64,000 bases of DNA from Aliterella atlantica CENA595 (GCF_000952155.1 NZ_JYON01000018.1:40779-104778), one strand, 5' to 3'. Shown: positions 45,159 to 55,678, numbered from the stretch's first letter. A program made the numbers and translations. Notes: generated by a model from the letters alone, not told the origin.

Positions 45159-46712
45159 TTACAAATTGGTATCAAGTCCGAAATTTTGGCTTGCCATTAG
45201 AGTCAAGTTTGTAAAGTCAGCGCTAGTTATCAAATCGGCTGAAATTTTAGGCAGTCTGGCAAGTTCACTCCCTGAAAACAGGATCGCTGTCTCGGACCCT
45301 TGTTGAACAATATTAAGGTCTGAAAACTCAAGCGTCCCTGCTAACTCCAACCAATCTTGCCCATCTTGAAAGTCTTGAATCGTAGTAGAGCCATTGCGAT
45401 TGAGAATGAAGGTGTCTTGCCCGCTATTACCTACCAATTGATTGATTCCCGCGCCTCCATTGAGAAGATCGTCCCCAAATCCTCCAATTAAAGCATCGTC
45501 TCCTACTTCACCTAAAAGAAAGTCATTGCCAGTATTGCCGTTGAGGATGTCGTCTCCCTCACCGCCCAAGAGGATGTCTGCTTTGCCTCCCCCGCTGATG
45601 CGATCGCTTCCGGCTAATCCAAGCAAGCGATCGCGCTTAAAAGCGCCCAAAATTGAATCGCTTTGCACTGTACCAAATTGTTCTGTTACTTGGGGGCTGG
45701 AAGAATTAGTTAACGCCGAGAGAGCGGCTTCTGCAATTAGTCGATGCGTTGCAGTGCTGGGATGATATCGACCGAAAAATGCAAAGTCATCGGGAGCTCC
45801 TGTAGCAAATGCGATCGCATTTGCTGACTCTGTAAAGTAAGGATCTGTAGTGTTTGTAAAGCCCGATCTCTCTGGGTTGGTGATGGTTTCCTCAAACAGA
45901 GTTGCCGCATCCAGAGTAACCAAATTCACTTGTGGATCTAGCGTCCGATCGAGTTGCTTTAAGGCTTGCTCCAGATATGTGTTGTGAGCTTGAGTCAATT
46001 CCCGAAGAGCGCCCGAAAATGGATTTCTTAGCACGTCAGGAAGTTGGCTGAGATCGGGTAGGTTGGGTACTAAAATATTCCTAGCTCCCGCATCGGCAAG
46101 CGCTTGAACGGCTGTGACAATATTGTTAACTGGGACAGTCGGATCGCTCTCGCCTGCCAAGTAATCATCAGCACCGATCCAGACTGTGTAAAGTCCATTG
46201 GCATCTAGATGAGGGTTAGCGCTCGTAAAACGATCTACTTGAGCAAGAACTCCAGGTAATCCCAATTGTTCGCCTACATCGCCCGTTATGCGCGGATCTC
46301 CTACATTGTTTAGTCCTGATGTTGCTCCAGCAATAGCAAAATTATTACTGGGGTTGTATTCTATTCCTAGTTCAGAGGCAAGATACTCAACCCAAATCGG
46401 ACCATTAGAAAATCGCCCATTTACAAAGGGCTGGCGGGGAAATGCGCCAGAAGTTGCGCTAGCTAAATTACCAGTATCGGAGAGAGCATCGCCAAAGATA
46501 TACAGATCGCTAATTTGAGCTAGCGATCGCAGGTTTCCTTGAGAAGAATTTGCGTTGAATAAACTGCTGTGACTCAGTGTAGTTTTTGCGTCTGCATTTG
46601 CCAGTAGCGGCATATCGTCGATTGCAAAGATAAAACTAGAATTGATTGATGGATCGACACTCAAACGAGCCGAATGCCTGCTCGTATTTGATTGCATTGG
46701 ATTCAATGACAT
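45159..46712 (-). CDS. SGNH/GDSL hydrolase-like protein with RTX repeats, catalytic residues lost
   Basis: 517 residues. The SGNH domain spans about 65-330: the block I motif reads FGDALSDTGN, where active enzymes have GDS, so the Ser nucleophile is Ala (GCT). Block V reads FFGRYHPSTATH, where a catalytic Asp normally stands three residues before the His, here Gly. The Gly/Asn blocks are kept (NGRFSNGPIW, VWIGADDY). The C-terminus (about 345-430) has calcium-binding RTX nonapeptides (GGEGDDILNGNTGNDFL), typical of type I secretion. It is probably secreted and non-catalytic, perhaps a binding protein. Confidence 0.87.
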   Translation of the reverse strand: MSLNPMQSNTSRHSARLSVDPSINSSFIFAIDDMPLLANADAKTTLSHSSLFNANSSQGNLRSLAQISDLYIFGDALSDTGNLASATSGAFPRQPFVNGRFSNGPIWVEYLASELGIEYNPSNNFAIAGATSGLNNVGDPRITGDVGEQLGLPGVLAQVDRFTSANPHLDANGLYTVWIGADDYLAGESDPTVPVNNIVTAVQALADAGARNILVPNLPDLSQLPDVLRNPFSGALRELTQAHNTYLEQALKQLDRTLDPQVNLVTLDAATLFEETITNPERSGFTNTTDPYFTESANAIAFATGAPDDFAFFGRYHPSTATHRLIAEAALSALTNSSSPQVTEQFGTVQSDSILGAFKRDRLLGLAGSDRISGGGKADILLGGEGDDILNGNTGNDFLLGEVGDDALIGGFGDDLLNGGAGINQLVGNSGQDTFILNRNGSTTIQDFQDGQDWLELAGTLEFSDLNIVQQGSETAILFSGSELARLPKISADLITSADFTNLTLMASQNFGLDTNL

Positions 46713-46869
46713 TAGTGTTTATTCCTTCAAAACTCGGCACTCGTTGCAGGATGATTTTATAAATCTATTTCTACTGCCAACAACGGAACCCGTATTCCTA
46801 TTTCAGAGTAAAGTAGCAGTAACAAGCTTGTCCAAGTCATTTTTGGCGCTGTATTAATAACTTTGAGTT

Positions 46870-47745
46870 ATGGAACTGCGACATTTGCGTTACTTTGCGA
46901 TCGTGGCTGAAGAACTGCATTTTGGTAGAGCCGCAGAACGGTTATTCATGACTCAACCTGCTTTGAGCAAACAAATTCACAGCCTAGAGTCAGAACTGGG
47001 TGTATTGCTATTTGCACGCACGAAGCGAACTGTGCAACTCACACCCGCAGGACAAGTCTTTTTAGAACAAGCCCAACAAATTCTGCAACATACCGATCGC
47101 GCCGTGCAACTGACAAGACGAGCAGCACGCGGAGAAATTGGTAAATTAAGAATTGGATTTACCACCACTGCAACCCAAACGGTACTCCCTGCCTTCTTAC
47201 GCGAATTTCGCGATCGCTATCCCCATGTTGAACTGACTATGCAGGAGCTTTGTACAGAGGCACAAGTCCAAGCACTGCATCAACGTCAAATCGATCTTGC
47301 CTTTCTGCATCCACCTATAGATCGACGAGAATTAAAGCTTTACTCGATTTGGGCGGAACCTTTTGTAGTAGTCTTACCGAAATATCATCATTTGGCTTGC
47401 CAAGATCGCGTTCGCCTCAAAGATTTGGCTCAAGAACTATTTATTTTGCATCCTCGGCAAGAAGGTCCAACGCTTTATCGTCAGTTTCACGAGCTATGCT
47501 AACAGTTAGGATTTGAGCCAGCGATCGCTGAAGAAACAGCGTCTCACACGACTCGCATCTGCTTGGTTGCGGCAGGACAGGGCATTACATTTATCCCAAA
47601 AAGCTTGCAAGCTTTGATTGGTACAGAAGTTGTGTGTAGACCAGTAGAGCCTTGTTCGATCCAAATGGAATTTGCCGCCGCTTGGCGACAAAATGATAAC
47701 TCTCCAGTCCTAGAGGCATTTTTAGCGATCGTAGATAGCAATTAA
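46870..47745 (+). pseudogene. LysR-type transcription regulator interrupted by an in-frame TAA
   Basis: The N-terminal HTH (ELRHLRYFAIVAEELHFGRAA) and half of the effector domain read to a TAA at 47500-47502. The same frame then continues QLGFEPAIAEETASHTT to VAAGQGITFIP and a natural TAA at 47743-47745, giving 291 codons, normal for LysR. At the stop, relatives read CQQLGF or similar, so a CAA to TAA change is the simplest cause. As it stands, a 210-residue truncated protein with the DNA-binding domain would be made. It is divergent from the SGNH gene, which it may have controlled. Confidence 0.85.
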
Positions 47746-47934
47746 GCAATTACTTCACCTAGGCAGCTTAACCATTTATTTTCTGCTGTAATCACAGTTA
47801 TAGCTGTTTGTGCAAAAGTTCTTTAAATTCATCACTCATAAAAACAAGTAACTTTACTTAATACACTGCCAAAATAGCCACAAATAAAATTTGCGTAAGT
47901 TAGACTAAATAATCGCAAATTTCTGAGTCTAGCT

Positions 47935-48369
47935 ATGTCTACAATTACTGTCACAGGTAAGGTTTTAGGACGTTCCAAACCCCTATTTACCAATTGGCGC
48001 GTACCAATACCACCAATTATAGGCGCAGGAGGCGAAGTCTTAACTCTGCGAATCCTCCTTACGCAGATTGTTCTAGCTGAAGTTGCAGCTTTCCAAACCC
48101 GTCAAGAACAGCGACGGCTAATTCAGGTATTGAGTAGGGCAGAAATCGAGCAAAAAGTTTTACTCGGTAAGGTAGATATGGGCGGCGAGGAGCTAAACCA
48201 AGAAGTAGATCCGCAAGCTGCTGTAGCTAATGCATTGCAGGCTTTTGAAGACGGAATATATTTCGTTTTTATTGATGATGTCCAACAACATAAACTAGAT
48301 AGTGAAGTTGTAGTCAATCCTGATAGTCAATTGATGTTTCTGCGTTTAGTTCCTTTGGTGGGAGGCTAA
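47935..48369 (+). CDS. conserved-looking hypothetical protein upstream of the DUF4132 gene
   Basis: 144 residues. The N-terminus STITVTGKVLGRSKPLF has a basic patch; a helical middle and a beta-rich end (GIYFVFIDDVQQHKLDSEVVV then SQLMFLRLVPLVGG) follow. No domain is recognised. It ends one base before the DUF4132 gene starts, so the two are one operon. Its first 36 codons and leader are duplicated at 43.4 kb. Confidence 0.8.
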   Translation: MSTITVTGKVLGRSKPLFTNWRVPIPPIIGAGGEVLTLRILLTQIVLAEVAAFQTRQEQRRLIQVLSRAEIEQKVLLGKVDMGGEELNQEVDPQAAVANALQAFEDGIYFVFIDDVQQHKLDSEVVVNPDSQLMFLRLVPLVGG

Positions 48370-48370
48370 A

Positions 48371-51300
48371 ATGCTAAATCCAGAATATGCTAAGGAACAA
48401 TTACAAGCTTTTCGCATTCCCAATTGGAAAGCAACCAAAGCTGCTTTAGTTGCTAATTTGCCAGAAGCATTAAGAGAAATAGTTTTTGCTATTTTAGAGT
48501 GCGATCGCTCAGGTCAGCCTTATACTGAATATCATGCCAAGTATGACGCGCAAAATAAAGCAGTAGGTCAACTCGATGATTTGAGTATTGAAGAACGGAT
48601 AAAAATCTTTGCTCTGCTATTCCCCAAAATTTATTTACACGTAGAAGCAGCATGGCAGCTATTTTCACGTTTACCTTATCAGCTTGGTTGGCAACGTAAA
48701 GCATTTCGCGCTCCTCATAATTCAGACATTACTAAACCCGCCCGTTGCAACTGGTTAAAAGAACTACTTTATAGAGTTGAAGGTTACGACCAAGATATAA
48801 CTTGGTTTGCTGCTTGGACTCCTTATTTAAATTATGCTAACGATACACTAGGAATTTTATTTGCGGCGGCAATAAATAGCAATTCTGAATAAGGAAATAA
48901 GGTTTTTGATATTCTTCTATATTCGGCGCGAGGCGAACATGAAATAGGCGCGATGGGTCGTCATGTTACTCGCGCTTTATTAATAGCAAATCGTCCTGAT
49001 GGTTGGACTTTTATTGAAAATTTACTTCTAGCAGCACAGCGTCAAGAAGGTTTACGTCAAACTATTTTAGAAACTATTGACGAGGCTCATCCTGATGCTT
49101 TTCGGCGGATGATACGCTTGCTTGTAGATAACGATTTAACTCGTTTTAGCGCTACAATTAGAGCGGTAGATGTATGGTTTGGTTTTGGTTGGGAATCTCT
49201 TAATAATCGATTAATTAAGGAAATATTAGAGCAAGTTTTACTACTTTTAGATGATCCAGAAAAGCAAACAGCCGCATTAAATAGCGATAGCGCTCAAACT
49301 GTATATTTAGCATTATGGACTATTGGTTTTAACGATGCAATATTAGCAATTTCATCTGCCAATCAACTCCTCAAAGATTCTATTGTAGAACGCCGCTTTG
49401 TTACCGCACATTTACTATCTCAGCTAGGATTAACCGAGGCACAAAATGCGTTAATACCAGCTTTAGAAGATGAAGATTTGCGATTAGTAGCGCTCGCTCT
49501 TAATGTCCTAAAAAATAGTAATATCAAAGAAACAGATTTATTTGAGCGATTAGAAAAAATTGTTTACAAGTTTCCCAGCCAAACTAAAACCTTAGAACCG
49601 TTAGTATGGTCTTGGATGACACGGGAAGTAAATAGAGAAACAATAGCATCAGCTTTAGTTAATAACTTAGGTAGTCGCTCGCCTAAAAGATTGATACCAT
49701 ACATATCAATTTGTGCTGCTTACGCACGTAGCACCATTGCCGAACGTTTAGCTAAATTTCAACCTTGGGATGCAGAAATTCGTCAGACTTTGTTTTCGCT
49801 CATTGGCGATAATACTAGCTGGGTGCGATCGCGCGTATTAGGATATTTATCTGACTGTTCAATTACGCCAGCAGAAGCTATTGAATTGGAAGGCTTACTT
49901 ACTCGCAAATCAGCCGATTTACGGCGCGGTTTGTTGCAATTATTACTCAATCAAGCAGATATAGATGCGATCGCTTCTGCCAAAAGATTGCTCGATGCAA
50001 CTATACTCCAACGTCAAGCTGGACTAGAACTTTTGTGCCAGTTGGTAGCTAAAAACCGTTCAGTCACGGAATGCCGCACTCTAGCACAAGCATATCAGAA
50101 ACAGCGCCAGAAGCAAACAGCTACAGAAAAACAATTGTTAGATACAGTCTTGGCTGATAGTCAAGAAGTTTTAACTTTCGATAATGCTTTGGGGTTATTA
50201 GATCCAACCCAATGCACTGCGCCAAAATTAGGAGAAGTAAGCCAAGCAAGATTATTTGTAACTCCTAAAGCCCAGGCTTTATTAGCAGCGTTAGATGAGC
50301 TAGTTCATAGTCACCGCCAAACAGCAATTGTTATTCCATCAGGACAGGGAACGCAAGAACAATTACTTGGTAATATGCGTTGGGGCTTTCCTCATCCCAA
50401 TATTACTCAACCATTAGAAGACGATATTAAAAGATTGCCGTCAAGGGAAGTATGGGAAACGTGGTGGCATGAAAACTCTTCGCAATTGCGCGATGACGAT
50501 GGTTTTGAATTACTCCGCGCCTTAGCTGCGTTAACCAATAGCAACTATTCTCACTTTAAAGATGCATCTTGGTGGCAAAATGCCCAGCAGAATTTGTTTG
50601 CTAACACCGATAACCTGCGATATCCACATATAGTTTTAGGTATATGTCGTTGGTTAATCCGGTTATACCCTGTGCCAATGGCAGCAGTAGATTTTCTCCT
50701 TGATGCCGTCACAGCTAGTTGTGAGTTTGTTCCTCAAGAAGTATTAGTGCTGGAAACTAAGTCTTATTGGGATGACTGGCGTTATCGCGATTCAGTTCTT
50801 AGCTGGCTTTCCTTGACTCGCTATTATCGCTCTTTATTTGCATCTGCTTGGAATAACGCGCAGCAAAAGCGGTTTTGGCAATTACTGCGTTGGTTAGATA
50901 AACCTTTACCGCAAGCAAGACGCTATCGCCCACCGTTAGAAGATGTTTTACTTGCTTTTGATGCTGGTGTAGCGACAGAAGCAGATTTAATAGATCAAAT
51001 TTTAGGTTCGGGAATTGACTCTTATGGCGATTTAGGACGAATAACAGGGCGTAAATTGCCACCTAACTTAGCAGCTTATCCGATTTTACAAGCAATAGGC
51101 GATCGCATTCGCCAGCGTATTATCGAAATAGAACTCAAACGCGGCGATTTACCAACAGTTGCATCAACAGCAGCTTTGGCTTTGCGAAGTCTTCCTGGTA
51201 TATATAATTTAATCGCTTTACTCCAAGCTTTTAGTAAAAGTAAGTTAGTACGCGGTTGGAGTTATGACACCAACGGTAAAGCTAGAGTTTTCAGCCATCT

Positions 51301-53224
51301 AATTCGCGTATCTTTCCCTCAAGATGGAGAAACACCTCAAGATTTTGCTATTCAAGTAAAAGCCGCTAATATCGAGCAGCAACAACTGATAGAATTAGCT
51401 ATTTATGCGCCACAATGGGCAAATTACGTCGAAACAGCCTTAAAATGGCGTTCTTTTGCTCAAGCTGTATGGTGGATTCATGCCCATACTAAAGATAGTA
51501 ACTGGCAAGTAGAGCAAGAAATTCGCGCAGCCTGGAATGCTCAAATTAGCGAATACACTCCCCTAACCGGACAAGATTTATTAAATGGTGCAGTAGATAT
51601 AGACTGGTTTGCACGAGTTTATCAAGGATTAAAAGCAGAACGCTGGCAAGAATTAGATAAAGCCGCACAATACGCATCTGGTGGTGGAGGACATAAACGG
51701 GCGCAACTATTCGCTGATGCAATGTTAGGGAAGGTTGAAAAGGCAGAATTAGTAAATCGAGTAACGCAAAAACGCAATCAAGATGCGCTGAGATCGTTAG
51801 GACTATTACCACTAGCAAAAGGTAAAAAACGCGATCGCGACTTACTAGAACGTTACCAAATTATCCAAGAATTTTTGCGTACTAGCCGCCAATTTGGTTC
51901 GCAAAGACAAGCCAGTGAGAAATTAGCGGTAAATATTGCTTTAGAAAATTTAGCTAGAAATGCAGGTTATGCAGATCCCATGCGCCTACAATGGGCGATG
52001 GAAGCGCAAGCAGTAGCCGATTTAGTCAAGCAACCCCAAACAGTAGCAATTGACGATGTAGTTGTAAGTTTAGCGATCGCATCTGGAGAACCAAAAATAA
52101 CAGTAACAAAAAACTCTAAACCATTAAAAGCGATTCCAGCTAAATATAAAAAAGAGCGTCGCCTCGTGGAATTGCAAGAACGCAAACAAGATATTACTCG
52201 TCAAGCGTCGAGAATGCGAATATCGCTAGAACAAGCAATGTGTCGCGGCGATAGTTTTACAAGCGATGAATTGCAGCAACTATGCAATCATCCGGTGTTA
52301 GCACCGATGCTAGAGCAATTAGTATTTATTGGTGAAGGTGCAATTGGCTATCCTGTAGAACAAGGGCGATCGCTGCAACTGCATGATGGTACTATTATTC
52401 CAGTTAAGGATGTTATGCGCCTTGCTCACCCTTACGACTTATTAGGCACAAATCAATGGCATTTATGGCAGCAAGAGTGTTTTCAAACTCAACGCCAGCA
52501 GCCATTTAAGCAGGTATTTCGGGAATTATACGTTCTAACTACAACCGAAAGAAGCGATCGCACTGTTTCGCATCGTTACGCCGGACATCAAGTTAATCCC
52601 AGACAAGCATTAGCACTATTAGGTCAAAGAGGGTGGGTAAGTCATCCCGAAGAAGGCGTAAGACGCACTTTTCACGAAGCAGATATTTCTGTTTGGCTGA
52701 CTTTTGTCAACGGCTATTTTTCCCCGACAGAAGTTGAGGGATTAACGCTAGAAGGCTTAGTATTTACCAGACGCGGGGAGTGGAAGCACATCGAACTATT
52801 CCAAGTTCCGCCGCTAATTTTTAGCGAAGTAATGCGCGATCTCGATTTAGTCGTCAGCGTAGCGCATCAAGGCGGCGTAGATCCAGAAGCCACTGCTTCT
52901 ACAGTAGAAATGCGATCGTCTTTAATTCGGGAAACTTGCCGTTTGTTGCAAATTACTAATGTAAAAATAGAAAGTTCCCATGCATTGATAGAAGGTCATT
53001 TAGGCACTTACTCCGTCCATCTTGGTAGCGCCGTAGTTCACCGCCAACCTGGGGGCTCTTTATGTATCGTCCCCATCCATTCTCAGCATCGCGGACGCAT
53101 ATTTTTACCATTTGCAGACAATGACCCCAAAACAGCAGAAGTCGTCTCTAAGGTGCTGTTATTAGCCCGCGATCGCGATATTAAAGACCCGACCATTTTG
53201 GAACAAATTTTGCCTAAACGTTAG
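48371..53224 (+). pseudogene. DUF4132 (YehI-like) large protein split by an in-frame TAA
   Basis: The open frame has 173 codons, a TAA at 48890-48892, then continues in the same frame as GNKVFDILLYSARGEHEIGA, reaches the ATG at 48953 and runs to 53224. The whole is about 1617 codons. The middle has HEAT-like helical repeats, and the last 300 residues match DUF4132 (QPFKQVFRELY, RAGHQ-like RYAGHQVNPRQALALL, VEMRSSLIRETC). E. coli YehI is a relative. Either a nonsense mutation has split it, or residues 195 onward are made separately from ATG 48953. No MoxR ATPase or VWA partner gene, often linked to such proteins, is nearby. Confidence 0.8.
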
Positions 53225-53235
53225 GGAACGGGCTA

Positions 53236-53266
53236 TGTAGAGACGTAGCACTGCTACGTCTCTACA
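53236..53266. repeat. 31-bp perfect palindrome after the DUF4132 gene
   Basis: Identical to the copy at 37126: arms TGTAGAGACGTAGCA and TGCTACGTCTCTACA around C. It lies 11 bases after the DUF4132 stop and 20 bases after the convergent hfq stop. Confidence 0.9.
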
Positions 53267-53285
53267 CATATCGCGGGGTGATAAA

Positions 53286-53501
53286 TTAATTTTTCGATTT
53301 AATATATGCCAACGCCTGTCGCCAAACAGTTGTAGATTGATTATTTGCATCCATCACGCACAAGCAGTTTTTATCTTGCCACACTAGCTTGCCATTAAGT
53401 AAATCGCCACTTAGCAGTTTTACTTCTACCTGCTTTCCCTCTTTGATTAACGTTTGTAGTTGTTTTATGCTGGGTAAAGCTACATCAAAATCGCTTTTCA
53501 T
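53286..53501 (-). CDS. hfq: cyanobacterial Hfq (Sm-like RNA-binding protein)
   Basis: 71 residues, the cyanobacterial length. It has the Sm fold pattern, a helix (LPSIKQLQTLIKEG) then strands (VEVKLLSGDLLNGKLVWQDKNCLCV), but lacks the classical YKHA motif, as cyanobacterial Hfq does. In Synechocystis this protein acts with type IV pilus machinery rather than as a broad sRNA chaperone. It is divergent from dapF with 53 bp between, a neighbourhood I recall from other cyanobacteria. Confidence 0.88.
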   Translation of the reverse strand: MKSDFDVALPSIKQLQTLIKEGKQVEVKLLSGDLLNGKLVWQDKNCLCVMDANNQSTTVWRQALAYIKSKN

Positions 53502-53554
53502 AAAATTAATTCCTATCTGTCTTTAGTCTTATACTGCCCAAGGGAGAATAAAAA

Positions 53555-54442
53555 GTGTCTATCGAGTTTGCTAAGTATCACGGATTGGGGAATGATTTTA
53601 TCCTAATTGACAACCGCTCGTCATCAGAACCGCAAGTAACGCCAGAACAAGCTATAAAATTATGCGATCGCCATTTTGGTATCGGTGCTGATGGTGTTAT
53701 TTTTGCACTACCAGGGCAAGATGGTACTGACTACACGATGCGGATTTTTAACTCTGATGGTTCAGAACCAGAAATGTGCGGTAATGGTATTCGCTGTTTG
53801 GCAGGATTTATCGCTCAATTAGAAGGAAATAGCGGAAAGTTGGGGGGGACGGTTTCCTCCCCCCAAGCTTTTCAAGAGAGCAATAAATCATTTGAATATC
53901 GTATTCATACTTTAGCTGGCGTTATCTCACCGCAAATTCTGGCAGATGGGCAAGTTAAAGTAGATATGGGCGAACCAAAGTTGTTAGCTAGTGAAATTCC
54001 TACTACTTTAGGTTCTCCCGATCGCAAAGTTATTAATGAACCGATAGAAGTTGCTGGAAAATCTTGGTTAGTAACTTGCGTGAGTATGGGTAATCCGCAT
54101 TGCATTACTTTTGTTGAAGATGCAAGCGCGATCGCTTTAGAATCAATTGGTCCTCAGTTTGAACATCATAAGGCATTCCCGCAAAGGACAAATACAGAAT
54201 TTATTCAAGTTGTCAGCCGCGATCGCTTAAAAATGCGCGTTTGGGAACGAGGTGCAGGTATTACTCTAGCCTGTGGAACTGGTGCTTGTGCGGCTTTGGT
54301 TGCAGGCGTACTTACAGATAAATGCGATCGCACTGCTACTGTAGAACTTCCTGGGGGAAACTTGCAAATAGAATGGGGATTAGACCAAAAACTATACATG
54401 ACAGGACCCGCAGAAAGAGTATTTGCTGGCAAAATTAGTTAA
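53555..54442 (+). CDS. dapF: diaminopimelate epimerase
   Basis: 295 residues from GTG 53555 with a GGGAGA ribosome-binding site. The two catalytic cysteines are visible: [13 protein letters not shown] and [23 protein letters not shown] starts the protein. It converts LL- to meso-diaminopimelate for lysine and peptidoglycan synthesis. After the first half there is an insertion of about 20 residues (53829-53882) with a G-rich/C-rich inverted repeat, described separately. Confidence 0.96.
   Translation: MSIEFAKYHGLGNDFILIDNRSSSEPQVTPEQAIKLCDRHFGIGADGVIFALPGQDGTDYTMRIFNSDGSEPEMCGNGIRCLAGFIAQLEGNSGKLGGTVSSPQAFQESNKSFEYRIHTLAGVISPQILADGQVKVDMGEPKLLASEIPTTLGSPDRKVINEPIEVAGKSWLVTCVSMGNPHCITFVEDASAIALESIGPQFEHHKAFPQRTNTEFIQVVSRDRLKMRVWERGAGITLACGTGACAALVAGVLTDKCDRTATVELPGGNLQIEWGLDQKLYMTGPAERVFAGKIS
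53843..53870. repeat. G-run/C-run inverted repeat inside dapF
   Basis: TTGGGGGGGA and TCCTCCCCCCAA flank CGGTT in an otherwise AT-rich gene, keeping frame and encoding LGGTVSSPQ. The segment seems absent from typical DapF proteins, so it looks like a small inserted element. Confidence 0.6.
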
Positions 54443-54936
54443 GAGCGAAGTTGAGTAACTAAATGCCGCAATTCGGGCAATATTAACTTATCCATTGCTA
54501 GTTTAACGGCATTGCTGGAACCTGGAACGCAGAATATAACTTTATTTTGATGTACACCAGCAACTGCTCGTGATGCGATCGCTCGCGAACCAATTTCTGC
54601 AAAACTTAAATAGCGAAACAACTCCCCAAATCCAGGCAAAGTTTTTTCTAACAGAGTCTCAATTGCATCGTATGTTGTATCTCTAGGTGCGATACCAGTT
54701 CCGCCATTAAAAATTACTGCTTGGATATTGGCACTTAGCGATCCTAGTTGAGCTTGAATCTGCGTCGGTTCGTCTTTAATAATGGTGTAAGCACCCACCA
54801 GATGACCTGCTTCTACAAGCAACTGTTGCACTAGCTTACCGCTTTTATCTGTTTCTATAGAGCGCGTATCGCTAACAGTAATTGCCGCACAGTTGACTGC
54901 AATTTTGCCTAAATCTGGGTGGGGCTGTTGTACCAT
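54439..54936 (-). CDS. moaB: MoaB/MogA-type molybdenum cofactor protein
   Basis: 165 residues. MoCF-binding motifs: [41 protein letters not shown] and VFCVPGS-like ([12 protein letters not shown]). It adenylylates molybdopterin or acts in a related step. It is convergent with dapF (4-base overlap of stops). An ACTGGTC repeat array ends 2 bases before its ATG, so no normal ribosome-binding site is present. Confidence 0.92.
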   Translation of the reverse strand: MVQQPHPDLGKIAVNCAAITVSDTRSIETDKSGKLVQQLLVEAGHLVGAYTIIKDEPTQIQAQLGSLSANIQAVIFNGGTGIAPRDTTYDAIETLLEKTLPGFGELFRYLSFAEIGSRAIASRAVAGVHQNKVIFCVPGSSNAVKLAMDKLILPELRHLVTQLRS

Positions 54937-54938
54937 TA

Positions 54939-54970
54939 CAGTGACCAGTGACCAGTGACCAGTGACCAGT
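54939..54970 (-). repeat. ACTGGTC heptamer tandem repeat directly before the moaB start
   Basis: On the minus strand four ACTGGTC units plus ACTG end 2 bases before ATG 54936. It matches the array before the ferredoxin gene in unit, copy number and sense orientation. A lone ACTGGTCACTGG in the opposite orientation lies at 55048-55059. Confidence 0.87.
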
Positions 54971-55077
54971 TTAGGAGGATACTTAGGGAGGCTTTATGTC
55001 TACTGTTAGTCACTACTTGAAAATCTCAACTGTCTGTATCTACATCTACTGGTCACTGGGAAATGATACCTAATAAC

Positions 55078-55413
55078 TTAGGATTTGTTAAATCCTAGAT
55101 CGTGTTCTTCAGCATAGCGTTCCATAAACCGCATAAACCTGTCCCATTCCAAGTCCGAGTTCATGATATAAAATATTTCTAAGGCTTCTGGCTTGCCATT
55201 AATAAATTTGGCTTTGACTTCGCGGGTAACAATTTCCCCTTCTTCATCAATCATATACATTCCAGTAATGTCATCAGCATCGTTTCCGCTTAAGACTGAG
55301 GGCTTTTGGAAGTAAAACGTTGCAGTGCTTTGTTTGCCATCCCGCGAACGAGTTAAACGCACATCTGGAACTGTATCTTCGTCAATGCCTTTAGAAAACT
55401 GAATCTTAGCCAT
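55078..55413 (-). CDS. psb28: photosystem II assembly protein Psb28
   Basis: 111 residues, the standard length. Family hallmarks include [41 protein letters not shown] and [13 protein letters not shown]. Psb28 is a cytoplasmic-side factor that binds the RC47 assembly intermediate of photosystem II, limiting electron transfer while the complex is built. It is transcribed alone. Confidence 0.97.
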   Translation of the reverse strand: MAKIQFSKGIDEDTVPDVRLTRSRDGKQSTATFYFQKPSVLSGNDADDITGMYMIDEEGEIVTREVKAKFINGKPEALEIFYIMNSDLEWDRFMRFMERYAEEHDLGFNKS

Positions 55414-55514
55414 AATTTACTGCTACTAACTTTTTGCTGTTAATTTAATATCTTCTCATTATTAGAACAAACGCGCGAACAGCAAAAGCTCAAATCAGCA
55501 GTATAAAATAAGAT

Positions 55515-55533
55515 AGCCCCATTAGGCGGGGCT
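55515..55533 (-). terminator. hairpin terminator between dtd and psb28
   Basis: Stem AGCCCC/GGGGCT with loop ATTAGGC; on the minus strand it is followed by a T-rich tail (ATCTTATTTT). It lies about 145 bp after the dtd stop and before the psb28 promoter. A TTTT on the other side could make it bidirectional. Confidence 0.6.
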
Positions 55534-55678
55534 GTTTTAGATATATTGTTTAACTTTATGTCTTTATTATTCAGCAAATTTGGGTGATGCAAATCAGGGC
55601 GATCGCTGAATCTGCTATGTTCATTTCGTAGTTCACAGTTAAGTAGTTTCACAGATTTATCTACCAAAAGTAGGATTT

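Noticed and set aside
45442..45765. Pro/Ser-rich 107-codon plus-strand ORF
   Set aside because: It is the complement of the Gly/Asp-rich RTX repeats of the SGNH gene, which gives Pro/Ser-rich shadows.
54939..54970. Possible CRISPR array (regular short repeats)
   Set aside because: Units are 7 bases with no spacers; the same holds for the TAATTCG arrays.
55440..55667. 75-codon minus-strand ORF between psb28 and dtd
   Set aside because: It spans a likely terminator hairpin, shows no family similarity and ordinary intergenic composition.
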